Positions 9,837 to 18,460 of a DNA stretch of 46,260 bases are shown here, one piece after another. The notes under the pieces were generated by a model. That model made no database searches. It was not told the DNA's origin and saw only the letters and a program-made list of their open reading frames with translations. The DNA is from Candidatus Coprenecus merdigallinarum (GTDB lineage Bacteria > Bacteroidota > Bacteroidia > Bacteroidales > UBA932). Numbering within the stretch: the first letter of the stretch is position 1; each line of letters starts with the position of its first letter. The stretch spans positions 1 to 46,260 of the forward strand of contig DVGV01000072.1 of the NCBI GenBank assembly GCA_018712545.1. The letters are read 5' to 3'. The translations under genes were made by a program, and so were the position numbers.

Positions 9837-10673
9837 ATGAACTACACTGAACTTTACGACAATATCCGGCGCAAGGGCTCGTTCCTCTGCGTGGGTCTGG
9901 ACACTGACCCGGAGAAGATTCCGGCCTGCATCCGGGAGCGTCACGGAGACGCCTCCATGCTGGCCTTCAACAAGGCGATTATCGACGCTACTGCCGAGTA
10001 CGCCGTCGCCTACAAGCCCAATATCGCCTTCTACGAGGCCGAGGGCGTCGCCGGCTGGCAGCAGCTCGCCGAGACCGTCCGCTACATCCGCTCGAACTAT
10101 CCCGACATATTCATCATCGCCGACGCCAAGCGCGGAGACATCGGCAACACCGCTGACCGTTACGCCAGGGCCTTCTTCGAGACCATGGATTTCGACGCGG
10201 TCACCCTCGCACCTTACATGGGTTCCGACTCCATCCGGCCCTTCCTGAAGCATTCCGGACGCTGGGGCATAGTCCTCGCCATGACATCGAATAAGTCGGC
10301 CGAGGAGTTCGAGACCCTGCCCCTGTCCGACGGCATGCCTCTGTATGAGCGCGTGATACGTGATACCGCCAGGAACGTGGATACCGAGTTCGGGGACTCC
10401 CGCGAGTGTCTGATGTTCGTCGTCGGAGCCACCAGACCTGAGAAACTGGCGGAGATACGCCGGTACTGTCCCGATCACTTCCTGCTGGTGCCCGGAGTAG
10501 GTGCCCAGGGCGGCTCACTCGAGGAGGTGGCCCGCCACGGCCTCAACTCCCACTGCGGCCTGCTGGTCAACTCCTCCCGCGGCATCATCTATGCCTCCTC
10601 AGGCGAGGACTTCGCCGAAGCCGCCGGAGCCGCAGCGGCCGGGCTCGCCGCACAGATGCACTCCCTGCTGTAA
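9837..10673 (+). CDS. pyrF: Orotidine 5'-phosphate decarboxylase
   Basis: PyrF decarboxylates OMP to UMP, the last step of de novo pyrimidine synthesis. The 278-residue length and the catalytic block IADAKRGDIGNTADRYA mark the type 2 (longer) subfamily. LCVGLDTDPEKIP at the start and LVPGVGAQGG near the C-terminus (phosphate loop) also fit. Its TAA stop overlaps the ATG of the next reading frame (TAATG), so it is probably coupled to the secreted protein downstream. Confidence 0.96.
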   Translation: MNYTELYDNIRRKGSFLCVGLDTDPEKIPACIRERHGDASMLAFNKAIIDATAEYAVAYKPNIAFYEAEGVAGWQQLAETVRYIRSNYPDIFIIADAKRGDIGNTADRYARAFFETMDFDAVTLAPYMGSDSIRPFLKHSGRWGIVLAMTSNKSAEEFETLPLSDGMPLYERVIRDTARNVDTEFGDSRECLMFVVGATRPEKLAEIRRYCPDHFLLVPGVGAQGGSLEEVARHGLNSHCGLLVNSSRGIIYASSGEDFAEAAGAAAAGLAAQMHSLL

Positions 10674-10846
10674 TGAAAAGAATCCTATTCTCCATCGCCC
10701 TCTTCCTGCTGACTCTCCACTGCACCGCATCCGCCGCCCCGGAAGAGAGCTGCACTCTATGGAAAGGCCGTGGATGGGAGGGCCGTATCTCCCGGGACGG
10801 ATGCCTGGATTCCGGACGGGCATCTCTCCTACCGTGCGGGGATTGA
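10673..10846 (+). other. Signal-peptide 5' fragment of the downstream gene, out of frame
   Basis: From the ATG at 10673, overlapping the pyrF stop, a 57-residue frame begins with a clear signal peptide (MKRILFSIALFLLTLHC, then ASAAPEE) and continues as TLWKGRGWEGRIS before a stop at 10844. The main 10770-12380 frame is one base over and lacks a signal peptide of its own. This looks like the real N-terminus, separated from the body by a frameshift somewhere in about 10780-10820. Confidence 0.65.
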
Positions 10847-12380
10847 CGGGGTGGAATGCTCATTGACCTATACCTCGTGGAAAGGGGAGCCGGCCCTGCA
10901 GATTACCCTCACCAACCGCGGACACGTTCCCTTTCAGCCAGTCAAGGCCGGACTCCGCTTAGGCATTGACACCTACATGGACACCTATCCCGAATGGTTC
11001 GGAAAATATTTCCCCACCCTCATGCGCAATGAGAAGACCCATTTTACAGGATACCTTCAGACCCCTTCCGGCCACACCCTCGGACTTGTATGCCCCCAGC
11101 CCGTGGCATCGTGGAGCGTAGAGTACAACCTCGGATATCAGGATCCCGCCCCTCACTGGTTCATGGGACACCGCATCGAATCCCTGAACATCGACCTGCT
11201 CAACGCACTGCCCCTGCCCTCCCGCAATCCTCAGGACCTGTGGTGCCTGCGTCAGGGTGAGAGCCGGAGCTGGACCCTCGTGCTCATCGACATTGAGGCC
11301 CCCGGACAGTTCGAGACGGAGCTCAGCAGCATCGCCGATATCCCCATGATACGTATGGAACGCACCGGATACGGGGCCGGAGAGACAGCCGTATTCGATG
11401 TTCTGGGAGACAGTCCGCAGGTCATTGTCACAGATGACTCAGGCAGACAGATGGACCTCGCGGTCGGGAAGGTTCCAGGGGCAGAAGGCGCCGTCCGGAT
11501 AAGCTGTCCGCTGACAGAGACCGGACTCTACACCGTAAAAGCGACAGACGGGGACAGACAGGCCGAGGGAATCCTTACAGTACATGCCCCGTGGCAATGG
11601 ATACTGGAGAGGGCCCGGGAAGGTGCCTGGAAATACTCCCAGAAAGCCACCTCGCACATCGAGAGCTGGTACGGCTTCCACTCGGCGTTCATTGCCGCCC
11701 GGTATTTCCCCGACAAGGAGCTGGACGCCAAGCTCACCGACCGGTTCGAATACCTTTTCAACCTGCTGCACGACACCGTAAGCATGCGGCCGCGGTACTA
11801 CTCCTTCCGCATACAGAACACCTCCGGCACCATAGGCATGCTGGTGGACCGCTACCAGGCCCACGGAGACATCTGGGACCTGCAGCGGGCCTCGCGTCTG
11901 GCCGACTGGCTCATATCTGAGCAGCAGCGGGAAGACGGAGCCTATGTCAACCGCAACACCGTATACACCAGCGTCATCTACATCGCCAAGAGCATGATGG
12001 AGCTGGCCTTGGCCGAGCGGGAGGCAGCCGCCGAAAGGCATTATCTCTCCGCCAAACGGGCCGTGGACCAGCTGGTGGCCTCGCAGGGAGACTTCGAGAC
12101 AGAAGGCGAGATGACCTTCGAGGACGGGATGATCTCATGCTCCGCCCTGCAGATCGGCATGCTGGCCCTGCTCACCAACGCCTTTATCATAGAGCATCCC
12201 GACGGGTCCGTCTCCGGCTACAACTGCACCGTCTCCCGCCACGGCGACACCCTCCGGGTCACTCCCGCTGAGAAACAGATTACCCGCCTTCACTGCAACC
12301 TGTCAGGACCCTGGACAGTCGTTTTCCCGGGCTCGGACACCGCGCAGCTGCCGGCAGGATACCTGGGCTGGCTGCCCTAG
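10770..12380 (+). CDS. Secreted hypothetical protein with helical-toroid-like C-terminal domain, 5' frameshift
   Basis: I do not recognise a named family. The 536-residue frame opens with a GTG, but the true start is probably the out-of-frame signal peptide at 10673. The first 270 residues look like beta-rich domains (SYRAGIDGVECSLTY, then an Ig-like part TGLYTVKATDGDRQAEG). From about residue 275, helical repeats (WILERAREGAWKYSQKATSH, RASRLADWLISEQQREDGAY, AKRAVDQLVASQGDFE) resemble an alpha/alpha toroid as in glycan-active or GH-like enzymes. A role in glycan handling is inference. It ends 21 bases from the convergent tex end. It may be a pseudogene or carry a sequencing indel. Confidence 0.75.
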   Translation: MDGRAVSPGTDAWIPDGHLSYRAGIDGVECSLTYTSWKGEPALQITLTNRGHVPFQPVKAGLRLGIDTYMDTYPEWFGKYFPTLMRNEKTHFTGYLQTPSGHTLGLVCPQPVASWSVEYNLGYQDPAPHWFMGHRIESLNIDLLNALPLPSRNPQDLWCLRQGESRSWTLVLIDIEAPGQFETELSSIADIPMIRMERTGYGAGETAVFDVLGDSPQVIVTDDSGRQMDLAVGKVPGAEGAVRISCPLTETGLYTVKATDGDRQAEGILTVHAPWQWILERAREGAWKYSQKATSHIESWYGFHSAFIAARYFPDKELDAKLTDRFEYLFNLLHDTVSMRPRYYSFRIQNTSGTIGMLVDRYQAHGDIWDLQRASRLADWLISEQQREDGAYVNRNTVYTSVIYIAKSMMELALAEREAAAERHYLSAKRAVDQLVASQGDFETEGEMTFEDGMISCSALQIGMLALLTNAFIIEHPDGSVSGYNCTVSRHGDTLRVTPAEKQITRLHCNLSGPWTVVFPGSDTAQLPAGYLGWLP

Positions 12381-12401
12381 TCTTTCCGACGCAGGCAGTA
12401 A

Positions 12402-14567
12402 TCAGCCGATGAGCTCGAGGGCGATGCGGCCGCGCTTGAGGTCGACCTCGATGACGCGGACGCGGACGTGCTGATGGACCTTGAGGACATCTGAGGGACG
12501 GGCAACCCTGCGGCGGCGGCCGTCGGGACCGGCGGCGCCCATGCGGGAGACGTGGATCAGGCCGTTCTGCTTGATACCGAAATCCACGAAGGCTCCGAAG
12601 TCGGTCACGTTGGTCACGATACCGGGCAGTTCCATGCCGGCCTGCAGATCCTCGATCGTGTGGATATCCTCCGCGAACTCCAGCACCTTGTAGGAGGCAC
12701 GCGGGTCGCGTCCGGGCTTGTCCAGCTCCTGCATGATATCGGTCAAGGTAGGTATGCCCACCTCGTCGGACACGTATGCCTTGAGGTCTACGGCATCGCG
12801 CAGGTCCTTGCGGGCGATAAGCTCGGCCACGCTCACTCCGGCATCAGCCGCCATCTTCTTGACCAGCGGATAGCGCTCGGGATGCACGGCGGTATTGTCC
12901 AGCGGATCGGCGGCACCGGGTATGCGCAGGAAGCCGGCGCACTGTTCGAAAGCCTTCTCCCCCAGCCTCTTCACGTGAAGCAGGTCCCGGCGTGAGGCAA
13001 AGGCCCCGTGCTCGTCCCTGTACTCCACTATGTTGCGGGCCATGGCCGGACCGACACCGGAGACGTACGCGAGAAGGTGCCGTGAAGCCGTATTGAGGTT
13101 GACTCCTACGCTGTTCACGCAGTTCTCCACCACCTCGTCCAGACGCTCCTTCAGCAGCCCCTGGTCCACATCGTGCTGATACTGACCCACACCTATCGAC
13201 TTGGGGTCTATCTTCACCAGCTCGGCCAGCGGGTCCATGATGCGCCGCCCGATGGACACGGCTCCGCGCACAGTCACATCGTACTCCGGGAACTCCTCCC
13301 GGCCGACCGGCGAGGCCGAATATACCGACGCTCCGTCCTCGCTCACCGAGTACACGCGCACGCCCTCCGGCAGGGCTATCTTCTTGATAAAGGCCTCGGT
13401 CTCACGGCCGGCTGTACCGTTGCCGATAGCGATGACCTCTATCTTGTAGGTCTCGACCATATTGGAGATCTTCTTCATCGCCATGGTGCGCTCATTGCGC
13501 GGCGGATGAGGGAATATCGTATCGTTGTGCAGCAGGGCGCCCTGAGCATCCAGGCAGACCACCTTGCAGCCGGTGCGGAAGCCCGGGTCGATGGCCAGCA
13601 CCCGTTTCTGCCCGAGAGGCGGGGCCATCAGGAGCTGCCGCAGATTGTCCCCGAACACGCGGATGGACTCGATATCGGCCCTCTCCTTGGCAGAGCGCAG
13701 CGTCTCATTCTCTATCGACGGATGCAGCAGCCGCTTGAAGGAATCCTCCACGGCGTAGTCTATCTCCAGCGCAGCCGCCTCAGAGGGCGAGGGCTTACCG
13801 CGCAGCACCGACGAATATATCCGGTCCAGAGTCCGGTCCTTGTCCACATCCACCTTGACGATCAGCACCCCTTCCCGGGCCCCGCGCAGCACTGCCAGCA
13901 CCCGGTGCGAGGGAGCCCGCGAGATATCCTCCGAGAATTTGAAATAGTTCCGGTACTTCGACGCCTCCTCGCTCTCCCCGTCCACTCCGGAAGCCACGTG
14001 GGCCGTCAGCCGGCCGTACTTCGAGTACGAGCGCCGCATCATCTCCCTCACCGGCACCGATTCGGATATCCATTCGGCCATGATGTCCCGGGCTCCGGAC
14101 AGCGCAGTCTCCGCATCGGGCACCTGCTCCGAGACATAAGAGGCGGCATCCTTCTCAGGGCTCCTGGATTTGCAGGAAAATATCGCCTCTGCCAGAGGCT
14201 CCAGCCCCTTCTCCTTGGCCACCGACGCCCGCGTACGGCGTTTGGGACGGTACGGCAGGTACAGGTCCTCTAAAACCACCGGGTCCAGGCACTCCCGGAT
14301 CTGTTTCTCCAGCTCCGGGGTCAGCTTCTCCTGCAAGGCAATGCTTTCCAGCACCGATGCCTTGCGCTTGGCCAGTTCCTCAAATTTCTCATTGTAATGC
14401 CTGATCTCCGCCACCTGAGCCTCGTCCAGCCCTCCGGTGCGCTCCTTGCGGTAACGCGAGATGAAAGGCACGGTCGCCCCCTCGGCTATCAGTTCGATAC
14501 AATGCTCCACCCTCCAGGGCGCCACGGACATAAGTTCCGCAATATGATTTACATACAAACTTTCCAT
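12402..14567 (-). CDS. tex: RNA-binding transcriptional accessory protein Tex
   Basis: Tex is a conserved cytosolic nucleic-acid-binding protein related to eukaryotic Spt6. At 721 residues the standard layout is visible: an N-terminal helical region (PFISRYRKERTGGLDEAQV), the YqgF/RNase-H-like domain (RVLAIDPGFRTGCKVVCLD), helix-hairpin-helix repeats (LLAYVSGVGPAMARNIVEYR) and a C-terminal S1 domain (ELPGIVTNVTDFGAFVDFGI). It is downstream of the CLC channel gene, 11 bases after its stop, at the end of the leftward block. Confidence 0.96.
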   Translation of the reverse strand: MESLYVNHIAELMSVAPWRVEHCIELIAEGATVPFISRYRKERTGGLDEAQVAEIRHYNEKFEELAKRKASVLESIALQEKLTPELEKQIRECLDPVVLEDLYLPYRPKRRTRASVAKEKGLEPLAEAIFSCKSRSPEKDAASYVSEQVPDAETALSGARDIMAEWISESVPVREMMRRSYSKYGRLTAHVASGVDGESEEASKYRNYFKFSEDISRAPSHRVLAVLRGAREGVLIVKVDVDKDRTLDRIYSSVLRGKPSPSEAAALEIDYAVEDSFKRLLHPSIENETLRSAKERADIESIRVFGDNLRQLLMAPPLGQKRVLAIDPGFRTGCKVVCLDAQGALLHNDTIFPHPPRNERTMAMKKISNMVETYKIEVIAIGNGTAGRETEAFIKKIALPEGVRVYSVSEDGASVYSASPVGREEFPEYDVTVRGAVSIGRRIMDPLAELVKIDPKSIGVGQYQHDVDQGLLKERLDEVVENCVNSVGVNLNTASRHLLAYVSGVGPAMARNIVEYRDEHGAFASRRDLLHVKRLGEKAFEQCAGFLRIPGAADPLDNTAVHPERYPLVKKMAADAGVSVAELIARKDLRDAVDLKAYVSDEVGIPTLTDIMQELDKPGRDPRASYKVLEFAEDIHTIEDLQAGMELPGIVTNVTDFGAFVDFGIKQNGLIHVSRMGAAGPDGRRRRVARPSDVLKVHQHVRVRVIEVDLKRGRIALELIG

Positions 14568-14578
14568 ACAGTTGAAAT

Positions 14579-16345
14579 TTAATCACATGACACGTCCTGC
14601 AGACGCTTGCGATAGGACGAGAAAATCTTGGATTTCGAGACATACCCGACATACCGCCCGTCCTCGTCCACCACGGGCAGATTCCAGGCCCCTGTCTTGT
14701 CGAACTTGTCCATCACACTGTCCATCCGGTCGGTGGAAAGAACAGTAGCGGGAGCATTCTTCATCAGGGTGTAGAGCTTGGTCGTCTCGTATTTGTCCTT
14801 ATCAAACATAATCCCGCGGATATCGTCCAGACCGATGTATCCGCGGTATATCCCCTCGTCATCCAGTACCGGATAGAGGTTGCGGGTCGAGCGGGCCACC
14901 GCCTTGACCAGGTCCCCTAGCGTGTCATCCAGCCTGACCGAGGTAAAATCGGTCTCCACGAGGTCGGAGGTCTGAAGGAGGGTCAGCACGGCCCTGTCGC
15001 TGTTGTGGGTTATCAGGTCTCCGCTCTTGGCCAGTCGCTTGGAATATATCGAGAACGGCTCGAAAGCCCTCATGGTGGCAAAGGAAATGGTGGAGACCAC
15101 GATGAGCGGCAGAAGCAGCGCATATCCCCCGGTAATCTCCGCTATCAGGAAGATAGCCGTCATCGGAGCCTGCATCACTCCGGCCATGAGTCCGGCCATG
15201 CCGACCAGGGCGAAATTGGCCTCGGGCACGGCGTGGAAACCCATGAGGTTGATGGTCCGCGCCAGTATGAACCCGGCGATACCGCCCACGATCAGGGTAG
15301 GTCCGAAGGTTCCTCCGACTCCTCCGCCGGCATTGGTGAAGGACATGGCGAAGACCTTGAAGACCAGTACCAGCGCAAAATACACCGGTATCACCCACTT
15401 GTGCTCGAATATCCCGGAGAACAGGGAATTCTCGAGAATCGTATCCGGATTGCCCTGCAGCATGTGTCCCAGGGACGAGTAGCCCTCCCCAAACAGAGGC
15501 GGGAAGATAAATATCAGCAGACCCAGCATCCCGGCGCAGAAAGCCCAGCGCTTGAAGGGATTGGAAATCTTCTTGATGCGGTCCTCCAGCGACAGGGTCG
15601 TCCTCAGAAAATACAGGGAGACCAGACCGCAGAACACCCCCAGCAGCACATAATAGGGCAGATTGCCCATGGCAAAGGGATCTACCGTACTGGTAAATGC
15701 GACCTCCTGTCCCAGAAAAAGATAGGACACCGTCGTTGCAGTCACCGATGACAGCAGCAGCGGCAGGATGGAGGACATCGATATATTGAAAAGAAGTATC
15801 TCGAGACAGAACAGGATGCCGGCCATCGGAGCCTTGAATATTCCTGCGACAGCTCCCGCGGCTCCGCAGCACAGGAGGATGGTCATATTGCGGTAAGATA
15901 GGCCGAGAGTACGGGCTACATTGGACCCGATGGCGGCTCCGGTATAGACTATCGGTGCCTCTGCTCCCACCGATCCGCCGAAACCTATGGTCACGGAACT
16001 GGAGAGCAGCGATGTCCACATATTGTGGCGCTTGATTCTGGAATTATTGCGGGAAATGGCGAATAGGACCTTGGTGACCCCGTGTCCTATATCGTCATGT
16101 ACGACGTATTTTACAAAAAGAAGGGAAAGAAGCATGCCCACACCCGGATAGACGAGCAGCAGGAAATTGTGCCAGGAGACATCAAACCACCCGGTCAACA
16201 ACCCACCTATCAGCTCGATGAGGGTCTTGAGCACTACAGCCGCGGCTCCGCTGCCCAGTCCTACGATGACCGCAAGGATCATCAGCATCGTCTGCTCGGG
16301 CTGATGCTTGAGCCAGATAAGCGGCTTAATCGTCCATCTGGTCAT
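14579..16345 (-). CDS. CLC-type chloride channel/antiporter with two CBS domains
   Basis: This is a polytopic membrane protein of about 588 residues. The N-terminal two thirds have ten or more hydrophobic helices and CLC motifs: GFGGSVGAEAPIVYTG (with the gating-type Glu), GIFKAPMAGILFCLEI and GGGVGGTFGPTLIVGG. The C-terminal third holds two CBS domains (TDFTSVRLDDTLGDLVKA; TLMKNAPATVLSTD), which bind adenine nucleotides in relatives. The open frame extends to 16387, but the ATG at 16345 (MTRWTIKPLIW) suits the start; it overlaps the upstream small gene by 20 bases. Whether it is a channel or a Cl-/H+ exchanger cannot be told. Confidence 0.92.
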   Translation of the reverse strand: MTRWTIKPLIWLKHQPEQTMLMILAVIVGLGSGAAAVVLKTLIELIGGLLTGWFDVSWHNFLLLVYPGVGMLLSLLFVKYVVHDDIGHGVTKVLFAISRNNSRIKRHNMWTSLLSSSVTIGFGGSVGAEAPIVYTGAAIGSNVARTLGLSYRNMTILLCCGAAGAVAGIFKAPMAGILFCLEILLFNISMSSILPLLLSSVTATTVSYLFLGQEVAFTSTVDPFAMGNLPYYVLLGVFCGLVSLYFLRTTLSLEDRIKKISNPFKRWAFCAGMLGLLIFIFPPLFGEGYSSLGHMLQGNPDTILENSLFSGIFEHKWVIPVYFALVLVFKVFAMSFTNAGGGVGGTFGPTLIVGGIAGFILARTINLMGFHAVPEANFALVGMAGLMAGVMQAPMTAIFLIAEITGGYALLLPLIVVSTISFATMRAFEPFSIYSKRLAKSGDLITHNSDRAVLTLLQTSDLVETDFTSVRLDDTLGDLVKAVARSTRNLYPVLDDEGIYRGYIGLDDIRGIMFDKDKYETTKLYTLMKNAPATVLSTDRMDSVMDKFDKTGAWNLPVVDEDGRYVGYVSKSKIFSSYRKRLQDVSCD

Positions 16346-16688
16346 CCTCACCCTGCATCTCTTCACTGTTGTCAGGGAACACGCCACCTTCTATCTCAGG
16401 CACCTCGTCGATATCATCGTCGAAAAGATCATTCTCGGCCTTGTCGTAGTCATCTATGTCCACATCTATCTTCACCAGATACACGGCATCCGGGATATCC
16501 ACCTCGACAGCATAAAAGCAGGATCCGTCCGGCTTGTCCACCTTGAAGAGGTCTCCCATATAATCCGCGTATCCCCTGGGATACTTCTCCTTGAAAGCCG
16601 CCTGAAGCTCCGCGGACATATTGTCATAACTTATAACTGCCCTCTTCTTGGGACGGGGTGCCGAAGATGATTTTGCATTCTGTTCCAT
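16326..16688 (-). CDS. Conserved hypothetical acidic protein
   Basis: A 120-residue soluble protein. It has a basic, low-complexity N-terminus (SSSAPRPKKRAVISYDNMS), a compact middle (AAFKEKYPRGYADYMGDLFK, DGSCFYAVEVDIPDAVYLVK) and a strongly acidic tail ending DDQMDD. It resembles a small protein family common in Bacteroidales with no known function, as far as I recall. It lies between the ygiQ-like gene and the CLC gene in a same-strand run and overlaps the latter by 20 bases. No membrane segment or known motif is seen. Confidence 0.8.
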   Translation of the reverse strand: MEQNAKSSSAPRPKKRAVISYDNMSAELQAAFKEKYPRGYADYMGDLFKVDKPDGSCFYAVEVDIPDAVYLVKIDVDIDDYDKAENDLFDDDIDEVPEIEGGVFPDNSEEMQGEDDQMDD

Positions 16689-16723
16689 ATCTGAATTCCG
16701 ATTTTTCTTAAAAACGGCTGCAA

Positions 16724-18457
16724 TTATAATGCATTTTTTCTAAAAAAAAGAGATTTTTGGATTTTCTTTCCCGCGATATTCCTCTCCACGAATACAGGAC
16801 GCCCGGACAAGTCCTTTCCGGTATAGAACATCACTGATGAGGCCGTCATAGGCGTAGGGGTGAAATCCTGCACCTGTTCCAGCTGTATTCCCCTTAGTTC
16901 CTTGTTCTTAGCCAGAGCCTTCATATCCTGCAGAGTGCATCCCGGATGGGATGAGATGAAATAGGGGACAATCCTGTACGGCAAGTGCTCTGCCGCCGCT
17001 ATACGGGAGAACTCCCGCCTCAGAACGGAAAAGAAGGCAAACGGCGGCTTGGACATCAGCCTCAGCACATGGTCCTCCGTATGCTCAGGGGCCACCTTGA
17101 ACCACCCGGAGGTGTGGTTGGTCACCACCTCCCTCAGGTATTTCTCCGAATACTCGTCGAGGAAGCCGTCCTTATCTAAGAAAAGGTCGTAACGTATGCC
17201 GCTGCCGATAAATGCCTTCCTCACCCCCGGAACGGCCGTAATCCGGCAGTAAAGCTCTAACAGCGCCTTGTGTGAATGCTCCATGTTCGGGCAGCGCGAA
17301 GGGAAAAGGCACGAGGGCCGGCTGCAGCGGGCACAGCGCGAGGCGTCCCTTCCGCGGAGGCCGTACATATTGGCGGTGGGCGCCCCCACATCGGAGATTA
17401 TTCCCTTAAAATGCGGCATGGCAGTCAGACGCTCCACCTCCCGGACGATGGACTCAGGGCTGCGGCTGCGGATAAATTTTCCCTGATGGGCGGCAATGGT
17501 GCAGAAGGAGCAGCCTCCGAAGCATCCGCGGTGAATCGTCAGGGAGTTCTTGATCATCTCCCAGGCCGGAATGTCCTTCCCCCGGTAGCGGGGATGCGGC
17601 TGCTTGGTGAAGGGCAGGGCGTAATACGAATCAAGTTCTTCCGTCGTTTCCGGGGGAAATGGCGGATTGACCTGCACATATCCTCCGGGATAGGGTTCAA
17701 TGAGGGTGGCGGCGTGCAGTCGGTTGGCCTCCCGCTCCTCAACATTGAAATCCTCGATAAATGCGTCCTTGTCGCGGCATACCCGCTCATAGCCGTGCAG
17801 CAGGAACATCCCCTCTCCGGCCCGGGGACATGGCCCCTCAGAGAAAAATGCGGTCTGCGGGATGTCTCTCAGGTCCTCCCCGGCAGCAATGGCCCGGGCG
17901 ACGGCTGTCACAGGCCTCTCCCCCATCCCGTAGATGAGGAGGTCGGCCCCGCTGTCCACCAGGACCGAGGGGAACAGGCGGTCCGCCCAGTAGTCGTAGT
18001 GCGTCAGGCGGCGCAGGGAAGCCTCGATACCTCCGATGACCACCGGCACATCGGGAAAGAGCCGTTTGAGAATACGGGTGTAGACGGTAACGGCATAGTC
18101 GGGGCGGTGTCCGGCCTGGCCGCCTGGGGTATAGGCGTCGTTGCTGCGCAGACGCTTGGCGGCGGTGTAGTGGTTGACCATGGAATCCATGGCCCCGGAG
18201 TTGACCCCGAAGAACAGGCGCGGGACTCCCAGTTTCCGGAAGTCCCGCAGGTCGTCCTGCCAGCCCGGCTGGGGCACTACGGCCACTCTCCACCCTTCGC
18301 GCTGCAGGACGCGGGCTATCATCGCCGTACCCGACGAAGGGTGGTCGATGAAGGCGTCGCCTGAAAAAAGTATGATGTCGATGTAGTCCCACCCGAGTCT
18401 CTCCACCTCCTTGACAGAGGTGGGAAACATATAGGCGGACTGTGTCTGCTCCGTCAT
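16724..18457 (-). CDS. YgiQ family radical SAM protein
   Basis: A 577-residue cytosolic radical SAM enzyme of the YgiQ family (UPF0313), whose reaction is unknown. The N-terminal cobalamin-binding-like domain carries LFSGDAFIDHPSSG. The radical SAM cluster motif is RGCFGGCSFC (Cys-x3-Cys-x2-Cys) near residue 312. The YgiQ marks KVAPEHTEDHVLRLMSKPP and QVQDFTPTPMTASSVMFYTG follow. It is a little shorter than E. coli YgiQ, mostly at the C-terminus. It begins three bases after argS, so the two are probably co-transcribed. Confidence 0.94.
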   Translation of the reverse strand: MTEQTQSAYMFPTSVKEVERLGWDYIDIILFSGDAFIDHPSSGTAMIARVLQREGWRVAVVPQPGWQDDLRDFRKLGVPRLFFGVNSGAMDSMVNHYTAAKRLRSNDAYTPGGQAGHRPDYAVTVYTRILKRLFPDVPVVIGGIEASLRRLTHYDYWADRLFPSVLVDSGADLLIYGMGERPVTAVARAIAAGEDLRDIPQTAFFSEGPCPRAGEGMFLLHGYERVCRDKDAFIEDFNVEEREANRLHAATLIEPYPGGYVQVNPPFPPETTEELDSYYALPFTKQPHPRYRGKDIPAWEMIKNSLTIHRGCFGGCSFCTIAAHQGKFIRSRSPESIVREVERLTAMPHFKGIISDVGAPTANMYGLRGRDASRCARCSRPSCLFPSRCPNMEHSHKALLELYCRITAVPGVRKAFIGSGIRYDLFLDKDGFLDEYSEKYLREVVTNHTSGWFKVAPEHTEDHVLRLMSKPPFAFFSVLRREFSRIAAAEHLPYRIVPYFISSHPGCTLQDMKALAKNKELRGIQLEQVQDFTPTPMTASSVMFYTGKDLSGRPVFVERNIAGKKIQKSLFFRKNAL

Positions 18458-18460
18458 GGC

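Noticed and set aside
8778-10478. A 566-residue minus-strand frame (also 4688-6235, 18590-19993, 13173-14273 and 35563-36834)
   Set aside because: These are antisense frames over confidently identified GC-rich genes (ftsH, dipeptidase/pyrF, argS, tex, UvrA-like) and have no family features.
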